From Bradyrhizobium viridifuturi (GTDB taxonomy: Bacteria; Pseudomonadota; Alphaproteobacteria; Rhizobiales; Xanthobacteraceae): DNA of 64,000 bases. Of this stretch, positions 10,979 to 18,691 are shown piece by piece (positions within the stretch are counted from its first letter, which is position 1; the number at the start of each line of letters is the position of its first letter). The notes under the pieces are model-generated. The model saw nothing but the letters and a program-made list of their open reading frames with translations, was not told the origin of the DNA and ran no database searches. A program made the position numbers and the translations under genes. Where the stretch lies: positions 1-64,000 of the forward strand of contig NZ_LGTB01000026.1 of the NCBI RefSeq assembly GCF_001238275.1, written 5' to 3'.

Positions 10979-11017
10979 GCCGCGACATCGATCAGGGAGA
11001 TGAGCCGATGTCGCGGC
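10979..11017 (-). terminator. Hairpin just after the LivJ-like gene stop
   Basis: GCCGCGACATCG (10979-10990) and CGATGTCGCGGC (11006-11017) form a perfect 12-bp stem with a 15-base loop, starting 6 bases past the stop codon of the binding-protein gene. Position and stability suit a transcription terminator or 3' stabiliser, but no U-tract follows. Confidence 0.5.
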
Positions 11018-11023
11018 CAGCGA

Positions 11024-12144
11024 TCATTGACCGGCGGCCGGCAGCTCGGCATAGTTGCCGTCCTTGTCGCGGCGGTACACGACATAGTCGATCAGCGTGA
11101 TGTCGCCCTTCGGCGTGTAGCTGATATTGCCGAGCACGGTGTCCCAGCTTCCGGCCTTGATGGCGGCTGCGACCTTCTTGGCGTCCGTGGTCTGGGCGCG
11201 GGTGGCTGCCTGGCTCCAGATCTGGAACGCGGCATAGCTGTAGAGCGTATAGCCGTCCGGATCGATGCCCTTGTCCTTGAACTTCTTCAAGGTCGCGGCC
11301 GCGGTCACCTTCTTGCGCGGATCCGGCGAGAAGGTGAACAGCGAGCCCTCGGCAAGCGGACCCGCGATCGCCGCGAACTGCTTGTCGACCAAGGCGTCGC
11401 CACCCATCAGCACGGCATTGACGCCCTGCTCGCGCATCTGACGCAGGATCAGCGCCGCTTCGGCGTAGTAGCCGCCGACATAGACGAAATCGATCTGCTC
11501 CTTCTTGAAGCGGGACACCAGCGCGGCAAAATCCTTGTCGCCCTTGGTGTAGGCTTCATAGAGCTTTTCCTTCACGCCCGCCGCGTTGATGGCGTTCTTG
11601 GTTTCGTCGCAAGGCCTTTGCCGTAGGTCGTCTTGTCGTGGATGATCGCGATGTTCTTGGTCTTGTAGTTCTTGATGATATAGGCGGCCGCGACCATGCC
11701 CTGCTGGTCATCCCGGCCGCAGACGCGGAACGTGTTCCACAGCCCGCGTTCGGTGAACAGCGGGTTGGTCGAGCCCGGCGTAATCTGCAGGACATTGCCC
11801 TCGGCATACGCGTCAGAGGCGGGAATCGACGTCGACGAGCAGAAGTGCCCGACGACGAACGGAATCTTCGCGCTCGCCATCTTCTCGGCAACCGACACTG
11901 CCTGCTTCGGATCGCAGGCGTCGTCGCCGACTTCCAGCTTCAGCTTCTTGCCGAGCACGCCGCCGGCCGCATTGATGTCGGCAATCGCGAGATCGGCGCC
12001 GTTCTTGAACTGCTGGCCGAAGCTCGCCTCCGAACCGGTCATCGGCCCGACCACTGCAACACTGATATCCTGCGCCATGGCTGCGCCGGACAAGGCCAGG
12101 CTCGCGCCAAGCGCAAGAAAGTATCCTCGAAGTGCAAACTTCAT
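11024..12144 (-). CDS. Branched-chain amino acid-type ABC substrate-binding protein (frame broken)
   Basis: Periplasmic LivJ-like type I binding protein, about 373 residues when joined. The N-terminal part has a signal peptide ending AAMAQ and the family start ISVAVVGPMTGSEASFGQQ; the rest (LYEAYTKGDKDFAALVSRFKK onward) continues in the next frame. The break is one missing base between 11608 and 11609; restoring it gives GLADETKNAINAAGVKEKLYEAY. The ATG at 12144 has GAGGAG 6 bases upstream. No permease or ATPase genes adjoin it, so it is an orphan binding protein. A 21-bp direct repeat shared with three other promoters lies about 110 bases upstream. Confidence 0.88.
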
Positions 12145-12256
12145 CACATTCTCCTCGATGGTCTCAAGTCGCCTCAATGCATCGCAATCGACTGGAATCG
12201 CCGGGTGCGACGATCACCGGGGGCTGCCTTGTATGCGCGCGGCAGCCCGCAGGCTC

Positions 12257-12290
12257 GGACTGGGGCGACGGGGGATTGGACATATGCGAC
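12257..12290 (+). promoter_or_regulatory. Shared direct-repeat site 1 (putative AraC operator)
   Basis: GGACTGGGGCGAC (12257-12269) and GGACATATGCGAC (12278-12290) repeat with a 21-base period, two helical turns, as AraC-family dimers prefer. It lies 112 bases before the binding-protein gene, which is on the opposite strand to the repeats. Confidence 0.7.
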
Positions 12291-12371
12291 ATCGGGCAAC
12301 AATGTGAAACACGTTGCCGTGCATTGGTGCTCGAATCGTACAAGAAGCCACCTTGTGTGCGTGACAGCACA

Positions 12372-12860
12372 TCACGGCCGCACCAGCGGCTCTGACTCTT
12401 CCGGCTTGACGCCGGCTCCGACCGGTGCGGCCGCCTCGACGGCGCCCTTCAACTCGATCTCGTAATAGCCGCCGATCTTGATCGCGCCCCATTGCGTCGA
12501 GACCGCCAGATTGATGCGTTGTCGCGCCGGCAGATCGGCATCGGTATGCCGGCGCGCGATGATGCCCTGAGACAGCACTTCGATGTGGGACAGCCGAACG
12601 CCGTCCGCGTTCGAGAAGTCGAAGTTGAGATGCTGCGGCAGCGGACGGCCGAACACGCCCATCTCCTTGAAGGCGAGTTCGACATCGACATGGCCCGGCC
12701 CCGCCATGAACGTGTAGTAATGGCCACGGACATCATTGGTGATGTTGGCGCGATTGATCCCGACGCCGAGCACGACCGGATGACGCGGATCGGTGGACTG
12801 CGCCGATGCCGGGGCAATCAACGCGCCAATCCAGAGAAGCAGGCAGAGCGCCGGCTTCAC
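12372..12860 (-). CDS. Secreted protein of unknown function
   Basis: A signal peptide (VKPALCLLLWIGALIAPASAQS) is followed by about 140 residues without a recognised domain; the segment GVGINRANITNDVRGHYYTFMAGPG and LAVSTQWGAIKIGGYYEIELKG suggest a beta-rich periplasmic fold. Start is uncertain: GTG at 12860 gives the cleanest signal peptide and has GAGG upstream; ATG at 12920 is an alternative but overlaps the upstream gene. It follows the acyl-CoA-dehydrogenase-like gene closely and is probably in its operon. Confidence 0.6.
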   Translation of the reverse strand: MKPALCLLLWIGALIAPASAQSTDPRHPVVLGVGINRANITNDVRGHYYTFMAGPGHVDVELAFKEMGVFGRPLPQHLNFDFSNADGVRLSHIEVLSQGIIARRHTDADLPARQRINLAVSTQWGAIKIGGYYEIELKGAVEAAAPVGAGVKPEESEPLVRP

Positions 12861-12891
12861 GACCGCCTCAAGTCCACGGGCGATCGACCGT

Positions 12892-14106
12892 TCACTGAGC
12901 GGCTGACAGGGAGCATGCATCACCGCGGTCATCCGAGAACAGCAGGGGTGTCGACCGCATGTCCGCGCCGAGATGCGCTTGACCTGCCATCTGATAGTTG
13001 GCTGGCGCCAATGCCAGGTGCTGGACAGCAGCATGGACGTCGCGCACGCAGCGTTCGAGCCCGCAACTCACGTCGAGCGAGGCCGAGCCGCCGGCGCCGA
13101 ACATCAACTCGGTGGCCTGCTTGGCCGCGTTGGCCGCATGGGTCGATGCCAGCCACAGCGTGGCGCGCTCGGCAACGCTGAGTGCCTTGCCGGCACTGAT
13201 CGCCTGCCATGCTTCTCCCAGCGTGCTGTAGAGAAAAGCCCGACCCGAGCCCAGCAAGGCCTCGGCACGTCCGAGATCCGCCTGGACCAATGCATCCTCG
13301 GTGAGCAGCTTGCGCGAGCGCGCCGCGATCTTACGTCCGACAAGCCCGACCAGGATGTCGATGGCGTGGCGGGCGATCCCGAGCGGCACGGCCGCGAGCG
13401 CCGCCCCGAACAGCGCAATGGTCGGAAACGCATAGAGCGGCCCCTGCTCCACCGGCGGCTCGCGAAACGAGAGCGAGCGCACGGATGGCACGAAAGCATC
13501 CGCGATCCCATAGTCATGGCTGCCGGTGCCGCGCAGCCCGATACTGTGCCAAGTGTCGAAGATCTCGCATTGCGCGGTCGGAAACATCATGAAGCGCATC
13601 ACCGGGGTGCCGTCAGGATGCAAGCGCGGTTGATCGCCGTCGAATATCCGGCAGTTTCCGATCATCCAGCCGGAGTGTTGGCAGCCGCTTCCGAGCGGCC
13701 AGCGGCCCGTGACGCGATAACCGCCGTCAATGACCTTCGCGATGCCGAACGGCCGCAAGGCTCCCGCGGTTCGAACCAACGGGTCGCTGCCGTAGATTTC
13801 TCGTGCGGCATCCTTCGCGAGATAACCGCCGAACACGCCGTAGACGCCGCCGATGGCCATGCACCAGCCTGCGGCACCATCGGCGCGCGAGATTTCCTCG
13901 ACCACACGAACGAGCGTCGCCGGGTCGGCCTGCTCGCCACCGATGGCGCGCGGAATCCAGAGCCGGAAGAGCCCGGCCTGCGCCATCGCTTCAACCAGCG
14001 GGACGGCCAGCCGCCGCGAACGCTCACTCTCCTGCGCGGATGCCTGAACCAGCGGCGCGAGCGCCGCGGCAGCATCGACGAAGGAAGATCGGATGGTGTC
14101 AATCAT
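12892..14106 (-). CDS. Acyl-CoA dehydrogenase-fold flavoprotein (group D hydroxylase-like)
   Basis: 404 residues. The order RLAVPLVEAMAQAGLFRLWIPRAIGG, then SRADGAAGWCMAIGG and IFDTWHSIGLRGTGSHDY, is that of acyl-CoA dehydrogenase-fold enzymes of the HsaA/DszC flavin monooxygenase type rather than of fatty-acid dehydrogenases; the usual catalytic Glu context of the latter is not evident. Such enzymes hydroxylate or desulfurise small organics using reduced flavin from a partner; no flavin reductase is adjacent. Site 2 of the shared direct repeat lies 86 bases upstream. Confidence 0.82.
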   Translation of the reverse strand: MIDTIRSSFVDAAAALAPLVQASAQESERSRRLAVPLVEAMAQAGLFRLWIPRAIGGEQADPATLVRVVEEISRADGAAGWCMAIGGVYGVFGGYLAKDAAREIYGSDPLVRTAGALRPFGIAKVIDGGYRVTGRWPLGSGCQHSGWMIGNCRIFDGDQPRLHPDGTPVMRFMMFPTAQCEIFDTWHSIGLRGTGSHDYGIADAFVPSVRSLSFREPPVEQGPLYAFPTIALFGAALAAVPLGIARHAIDILVGLVGRKIAARSRKLLTEDALVQADLGRAEALLGSGRAFLYSTLGEAWQAISAGKALSVAERATLWLASTHAANAAKQATELMFGAGGSASLDVSCGLERCVRDVHAAVQHLALAPANYQMAGQAHLGADMRSTPLLFSDDRGDACSLSAAQ

Positions 14107-14192
14107 AGCTGCCTCGCAGCATCGCTGTCGATCGCCCGCACAAGGTGATCCACCGGAGCCGCCCTTTTAATCGCCTCGGCGATGCAAGGCTC

Positions 14193-14226
14193 GGACGGAG
14201 GCGACGGCGATCGGGACGCATGCGAC
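14193..14226 (+). promoter_or_regulatory. Shared direct-repeat site 2 (putative AraC operator)
   Basis: GGACGGAGGCGAC (14193-14205) and GGACGCATGCGAC (14214-14226), 21-base period. The surrounding 56 bases also align without gaps to the region around site 1, starting AGGCTCGGAC in both. Confidence 0.7.
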
Positions 14227-14269
14227 ATCACTCAGCAATGTTCGCCTTCATTGCATGCTCCTTGCCTGC

Positions 14270-15283
14270 CTAATTCGGATTCGGAACGAAGATCACAATC
14301 TTCAGATCTCGCGACGGCGTGAAGTTCGTGTGCCGGACTTCGAAGCGGGTCGGTCCGGTCTTCTTGACGCCTTCGGCGCAGAAGCTGACGAAATTGGCGG
14401 GCTCGCCCTTGTCCACGGTAAGATGGAAATCCCCGATCGGCGCCGCCCAGTTGGCGCCGGTCGAGAGCACATAGGCAATCGACCGTTCGCTGAACGGCGG
14501 ATAGGGAGCGCGTCTCGTCGCACGCGCGCGCTCGATCGAGTGGACCAGATCGTCGTCGATGCAATACGACGCCAGGAAGCTCTTGGCTTCCGGATTGCTG
14601 CGCCAGTTGTCGGCGCCGATAATGGTCTGCACGGAGCCACCGACGCTCGGACGATAGGTCTGCTCGAAGGTGATCTCCCTGCCGGCGGGAAAGGTCTGCG
14701 TCCAGGTATAGGCCGAGCGCAACGTCCAGGTCGGCACCAGATGATCCTGCATCGGGCCACCCGACCCATAGGTCTCGATCGCGCCGACGCCGAGCTTGAC
14801 GAGTTCCGGCCAGTTCGATTTCGGCACTTTGTCGAGCAGATCGCCGGCAGGCCCCCTGATCGGCATCAACGGAATGCCGAGCTTCCGCAGCAGCGCGGTC
14901 TGATCCACATCGTTCGCGAGCGCGGTCTGTTCGAGATGCGGCGCAGCCGCCTTGCCGTCGACCGTGACGTGGAAATCAAAGATGTTCTCGGGATTATCGG
15001 TCGGCAGTCCGATATTCTCGTCGCCCTCGGTGCCGGCGATATCGGGCATCGGGAACGCGATCATGATCGTCTTGTCGGTGGCCGCGGTGTTGAAGAACCG
15101 GTAGACGATCCGGATCTCCTTCTCGGAAATGAACAGGTCCTCGGAGCGCATCACGATGTCGGGGTCCTGCTTGAAACGCAGCCCCCCGGTTTCCAGTGCA
15201 GCCGACGTGTCGTTCGCCCGCGCGCACCAGGGCATCAGCATGGCAAGCAGGACTGGAAAAGCCCCTTTGGCTATCGGAGGCAT
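14270..15283 (-). CDS. DUF4424-type secreted protein
   Basis: 337 residues with a signal peptide ending at the CARAND region. The body matches the DUF4424 pattern: early NDTSAALETGGLRF, EDLFISEKEIRIVYRF, then DKTIMIAFPMPD and the Trp-rich YTWTQTFPAGREITFEQTYRPSVGG. The family is periplasmic and uncharacterised. ATG at 15283 is chosen because AAGGA is 7 bases upstream; ATG at 15289 is too close to it. It lies 43 bases after the small secreted-protein gene on the same strand, likely one operon under site 3. Confidence 0.8.
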   Translation of the reverse strand: MPPIAKGAFPVLLAMLMPWCARANDTSAALETGGLRFKQDPDIVMRSEDLFISEKEIRIVYRFFNTAATDKTIMIAFPMPDIAGTEGDENIGLPTDNPENIFDFHVTVDGKAAAPHLEQTALANDVDQTALLRKLGIPLMPIRGPAGDLLDKVPKSNWPELVKLGVGAIETYGSGGPMQDHLVPTWTLRSAYTWTQTFPAGREITFEQTYRPSVGGSVQTIIGADNWRSNPEAKSFLASYCIDDDLVHSIERARATRRAPYPPFSERSIAYVLSTGANWAAPIGDFHLTVDKGEPANFVSFCAEGVKKTGPTRFEVRHTNFTPSRDLKIVIFVPNPN

Positions 15284-15326
15284 GGTCATTCCTTCTCTCT
15301 TGATTGGGGGAGCAAACTCCCGGTCA

Positions 15327-15767
15327 TCAGTCGCATCCATCCTTGACCGGGAAGAAATCGGATACGTCGACGTGCGTCGTCTCGATCGGCAGCACGACCC
15401 AACTGTCCATCTCGAGATGACCGCACAGCTTTACGACAGCGATCGATTTCCGGCCCTGCCAGGCAGTTGCCATGAATCCGATCGGCACAGCACTGCGCTC
15501 GAAAACATGCAGCTTGGCAATGCCGGCGGCAGCGCCGGCCGCAAGCGAGATCGTGATTTCGCCGGCGCTGGTGCCACCAGGCCGGATCGGCGATCGCCGC
15601 GGTGGTCCAAACGAGAGTTCGCTCCCGGGTGAGACCGCGACGGTCTGTTGGAACCCGTTTTCGATCCTGAGCACAGGTTTCGCACCGGCGGCCTCGGTGG
15701 CGATCGGCGCTATTCCCGCTAGAATGCAGACCATCATCGATGCTGATCGAATGAACGAAACCGACAT
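15327..15767 (-). CDS. Small secreted protein of unknown function
   Basis: 146 residues: a signal peptide (FIRSASMMVCILAGIAPIATEAAGA) then a Gly/Ala/Ser-rich region and LHVFERSAVPIGFMATAWQGRKSIAV, ending with a cysteine pair (KLCGHL and DGCD) that could form a disulfide. ATG at 15767 has GGTGGG upstream; the open frame extends to 15893 but without a signal-peptide-like start. First gene of a probable operon with the DUF4424 gene. No family recognised. Confidence 0.6.
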   Translation of the reverse strand: MSVSFIRSASMMVCILAGIAPIATEAAGAKPVLRIENGFQQTVAVSPGSELSFGPPRRSPIRPGGTSAGEITISLAAGAAAGIAKLHVFERSAVPIGFMATAWQGRKSIAVVKLCGHLEMDSWVVLPIETTHVDVSDFFPVKDGCD

Positions 15768-16137
15768 GAGCGCAATCCCACCTGAATGAGTGCGCGCAAG
15801 GCCGAGCCGGTTCGCTGAGTCGTGATCTTTCTCCGAATCCGGTATCGATGCACGCGCACGCGCGCCGTCGCTGCGAACGATATTGAATGGCAAGGACTCT
15901 TCCTGTCGCGATCAGACGGAAGCTACCTTTTATGTGCTTCGCGGACGTGCGGCACGGACCGATGCGACACTGACTTGGACATATGCGACATCGGTCCACG
16001 AGTTGAATCGAACTTGTCTCCGCCCGTCGTATGGTCGTCCGACGGCAATGTTGTAGGCAGGCAGGCTGCCCGTTAATGATCGCCCGCCTCGGACGCTCCT
16101 GTTTCGTCGACGACCCTCATAAGGATGGACAAGCGGC
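15768..16137. other. Divergent intergenic region
   Basis: 370 bases between two divergent small secreted-protein genes. It contains direct-repeat site 3; otherwise no gene or repeat was recognised. The long leader before 15767 may mean that gene is transcribed from near 15890. Confidence 0.4.
15956..15989 (+). promoter_or_regulatory. Shared direct-repeat site 3 (putative AraC operator)
   Basis: GGACCGATGCGAC (15956-15968) and GGACATATGCGAC (15977-15989), 21-base period. The second unit is identical to that of site 1 and continues identically for several bases (ATCGG). It lies 188 bases upstream of the minus-strand secreted-protein start. Confidence 0.7.
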
Positions 16138-16425
16138 ATGCGCGGATCATATCGGCGGATATCCCGATCGCTCCTGTTGATCGGAGCAGCACTGATCGTG
16201 ATGGCCGCTTCGACGCTCACATCCGAAGTCGCGATCCGCTGGGACGCTAAAAATGCCTACCGCAAATGCGACGGCGCGATCGACGGCACCATCGCCTGGC
16301 CCTCCGAGCCGGAGGCTGCATGCGTCGCCATGCTGATGTGCGCGAATGAGAGCGTGCTGTCCGCTGAGCGGCAGCAGCGATTGATCGAACAGATCCGGCG
16401 GGTGCCGGGCTGCGGCGAGCCGTAG
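16138..16425 (+). CDS. Small exported Cys-containing protein
   Basis: 95 residues. A basic start (MRGSYRRISR) and hydrophobic stretch SLLLIGAALIVMAAS form a signal peptide or anchor; the remainder has four cysteines (YRKCDGA, EAACVAMLMCAN, VPGCGEP), consistent with disulfides in the periplasm. AAGGA lies about 12 bases before the ATG, a weak ribosome site. No family recognised. It converges on the AraC remnant. Confidence 0.5.
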   Translation: MRGSYRRISRSLLLIGAALIVMAASTLTSEVAIRWDAKNAYRKCDGAIDGTIAWPSEPEAACVAMLMCANESVLSAERQQRLIEQIRRVPGCGEP

Positions 16426-16462
16426 GCAATGGCCACAACCACAGCCCGAGGCGTGCGTTCCG

Positions 16463-16687
16463 TCAGAAACGGCGCGGCGCGATGCGGATGTCCGACGGCG
16501 TCGCGTTGTAGCGCCGGCGAAACGCGCGGTTGAAGTAGGACAAGTCGCCGAACCCCGCCTCGAATGCGATGGTGCTGATGCTGCGGCCGGTGCGGCGTGG
16601 ATCGACCAGCAAGCCATGTGCGCGCGCCAGCCGCTGGTCGAGCACAAATTCCGAGAACGTCGTCCCATCCGAAGCGTTTGGCATCAT
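16463..16687 (-). pseudogene. Truncated AraC-family gene (C-terminal HTH only)
   Basis: From ATG at 16687 only about 74 residues can be made: a short MMPNASDG start then TTFSEFVLDQRLARAHGLL through AGFGDLSYFNRAFRRRYNATPSDIR, the second HTH of an AraC regulator. It matches the C-terminus of the intact regulator 0.6 kb away almost residue for residue. The start-proximal upstream DNA also matches: GCGGCTGAYTTGTGGCGG occurs 38 bases before this start and 39 bases before the intact gene's start. This points to duplication followed by an internal deletion of the sensor domain and first HTH. Whether the 74-residue product is made is unknown. Confidence 0.7.
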
Positions 16688-16773
16688 CGATTCTCTTGGT
16701 GCCGCGGCACAGCGCTCGCGATCCGCGGCTGACTTGTGGCGGCTCCGCAACGCCGGGCTCGATTGTGCACGAT

Positions 16774-16807
16774 GTCGTCTCCGTCCAAATGCATGTCGCA
16801 TCAGTCC
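16774..16807 (-). promoter_or_regulatory. Shared direct-repeat site 4 (putative AraC operator)
   Basis: On the minus strand GGACTGATGCGAC (16807-16795) is followed by GGACGGAGACGAC (16786-16774), again 21 bases apart; one base departs from the consensus. The inverted orientation relative to sites 1-3 matches the opposite orientation of its target, the plus-strand membrane-protein gene starting 117 bases on. Confidence 0.68.
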
Positions 16808-16924
16808 ATGCATCGCGTTTCAGAGACGCCTAAGGGTCGGCCGGCAAGTTGCCAAGCACACACGGCTTAGGAATTTTCGGGCATGGGACAAGGGATGGCA
16901 TCGAGTTCACCAAACGGAGGAGCA

Positions 16925-17326
16925 ATGCTCGCATCAAATCTCTTGCGTATCAGCGTCGTACTTTTTGTCGTCGGGATCGGCTTCGGCATCGGCATGGGTG
17001 TGGCCGAGGATTTCACGCTGGCGCCCGCCCACGCTCATCTCAACCTGCTCGGATTCGTCGGATTGTTCCTTGCCGGGCTTTACTACCATGCGTTTCCAGC
17101 CGCAGCCACCGGTCCGCTTGCCAGGATTCAGGCCTGGCTCTCCGTGATCGGGGCCGTCATCTTTCCAATCGGGATTGCGGCCATCCGGATCGGTGGCCCG
17201 ACTTACCGGCCCGTCGTCGTGGTCGGTTCGCTCGTCGTGTTCGTGGGAGCTGCCCTGTTTGCCTTCATCGTTTTCCGCAACGGGGCGGGACGCGATGAGT
17301 TGCAATCGAAGATCGACGTCGGTTAG
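16925..17326 (+). CDS. Four-helix membrane protein with HAHxN motif (heme-copper-oxidase-like fragment family)
   Basis: 133 residues with four hydrophobic segments: residues about 8-25, 40-58, 68-88 and 97-118. The segment LAPAHAHLNLLGFVGLFLAGLYYHAFP resembles the His-containing helices of subunit I of heme-copper oxidases, and stand-alone small proteins of this kind exist in rhizobia with unknown role. ATG at 16925 has GGAGGA upstream; the frame is open further upstream but lacks support. Its stop overlaps that of the convergent AraC gene. Direct-repeat site 4 precedes it. Confidence 0.65.
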   Translation: MLASNLLRISVVLFVVGIGFGIGMGVAEDFTLAPAHAHLNLLGFVGLFLAGLYYHAFPAAATGPLARIQAWLSVIGAVIFPIGIAAIRIGGPTYRPVVVVGSLVVFVGAALFAFIVFRNGAGRDELQSKIDVG

Positions 17327-18303
17327 CGCATTCGCGGCACTGCGCGGATATCCGACGGCGTTGCGCCGTAGTGCCGGCGGAAGGTGCGGTTGAAGTAAGA
17401 GAGATCGCCGAACCCGACTTCGAACGCAATCGTGCCGATGGTGGTGCCGCTGTGGCGTGGATCGGTCAGCAGATGATGCGCGCGCGCCAAGCGCTGGCCG
17501 AGCACGAATTCCGAGAAGGTCGAACCTGCGCTTTCGAACAGCCTCTGGATATGGCGCGGCGTGAGCTTCAGCCGGGCCGCCACCGCGGGCAAAGTGAGAT
17601 CGCCATAGCCGAGATTGTCATTGATGTCGGCCTTGACCGCGGCAAGCCGCGCGGCCGCCAGCCCGCCGTCTTCGGCGGCAACCGCTGCATCCCGGTTCGC
17701 GCCGATGATCAGCGCGCCGAGATCGACCAGATGCTTGACGACGGCACCGCGCAGTTCGGGAGTTGCCAACTGATAGCTGTCTTCGAGCTCCCGGACATAG
17801 AGCGCGAGCAGGCGCATGGCTTCGGTGTTCGCCGGCAACGGACGGATCAACATATCCTCGGGATCGTGAACCAGCGATGCGAGCGCCTTGCGCGGCAACC
17901 TGAGGCCGACGAAACGGCTCGGCGACATCGGGACCAACATATCGCCGGCCTCCGCGCTCGACTGCAGCACGGCCTGTCCCAGGCTGAGCTCGATGTCGCG
18001 GCCGCGCTGCGAGGCGCGGGTGTTGCCGCTGGTGATGATCGTCAGCACCAGGTCGTCGGTGCCGTCGAGCAGTTCGCGCGGTCTTGCGATCTTGAGATTG
18101 CTGCACGCCCAGGATCCGATGCCGAGCCCGGACAATTCGCGCACGTGCGCTTCCGCATGAAACGCCCCGTCGTCGAGCGGCTCTGGATCGAGCTTGACGA
18201 TCATCCGCCCGATCTGCTCGCGAAACACCGGCAAGCGATCTCGCTCGCCGAAATGCGCAGTCGAGAACCGAAACCCCGCGATATCGCCCGACTGCATTGT
18301 CAT
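17323..18303 (-). CDS. AraC family transcriptional regulator
   Basis: 326 residues. The N-terminal two thirds is an AraC_binding_2-like sensor domain; the C-terminal about 100 residues are the double HTH, with first helix region LTLPAVAARLKLTPRHIQRLFESAG and the second ending IGTIAFEVGFGDLSYFNRTFRRHYGATPSDIR. ATG at 18303 (MTMQSGD) has GAGGG 8 bases upstream. Four 21-bp-spaced direct repeats lie in promoters within 6 kb, and AraC proteins bind such sites, so this is the best local candidate to control them; that link is inference. A truncated copy lies nearby. Confidence 0.9.
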   Translation of the reverse strand: MTMQSGDIAGFRFSTAHFGERDRLPVFREQIGRMIVKLDPEPLDDGAFHAEAHVRELSGLGIGSWACSNLKIARPRELLDGTDDLVLTIITSGNTRASQRGRDIELSLGQAVLQSSAEAGDMLVPMSPSRFVGLRLPRKALASLVHDPEDMLIRPLPANTEAMRLLALYVRELEDSYQLATPELRGAVVKHLVDLGALIIGANRDAAVAAEDGGLAAARLAAVKADINDNLGYGDLTLPAVAARLKLTPRHIQRLFESAGSTFSEFVLGQRLARAHHLLTDPRHSGTTIGTIAFEVGFGDLSYFNRTFRRHYGATPSDIRAVPRMR

Positions 18304-18691
18304 AGGCCTGCCCTCATGGCGGCGGACGTCGCCGTTGATATGCGGCTGATTTGTGGCGGCGCTCACGCGGCATGGGGGCCATGCGGCGTGCCCGCAAACG
18401 TGAACCTTTCGCGGGTTCCGCCGATGCCTCGATCTGACAACTGTCAAGCGTCTCTGCATAAGCATCGCAAATACGCGGTGCTGGCACGGCGCACGAAATT
18501 GTTCCGATCTTGATGGGTTGTCGGTCCGAAATTCGTCGGCCGGGACTAAAATTGTCCCCGCTCCGATCAGCCCGAAGACCCTGTCCGCATCGGAGCGCGG
18601 AGAATTATAATTGACTGACCGGACGGTCAATAGTAATCCAGTCGCAGGTCATGCGATCTCAATCATCAAAAGCCGAGAACGGGAGGTAATC
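18304..18691. other. Divergent promoter region araC-like / paaG
   Basis: 388 bases. It holds the GCGGCTGATTTGTGGCGG stretch (18342-18359) shared with the upstream DNA of the truncated AraC copy and the TetR operator at 18611-18630. No gene recognised. Confidence 0.4.
18611..18630 (+). promoter_or_regulatory. TetR (PaaR-like) operator upstream of paaG
   Basis: TTGACTGACCGGACGGTCAA is an imperfect 20-bp palindrome centred on CCGG, 61 bases before paaG. A second copy, 18 of 20 bases identical on the opposite strand, precedes the TetR gene 3.8 kb away. It resembles the ACCG-N-CCGGTCGGT-type sites described for TetR-family PaaR in Burkholderia. Confidence 0.75.
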
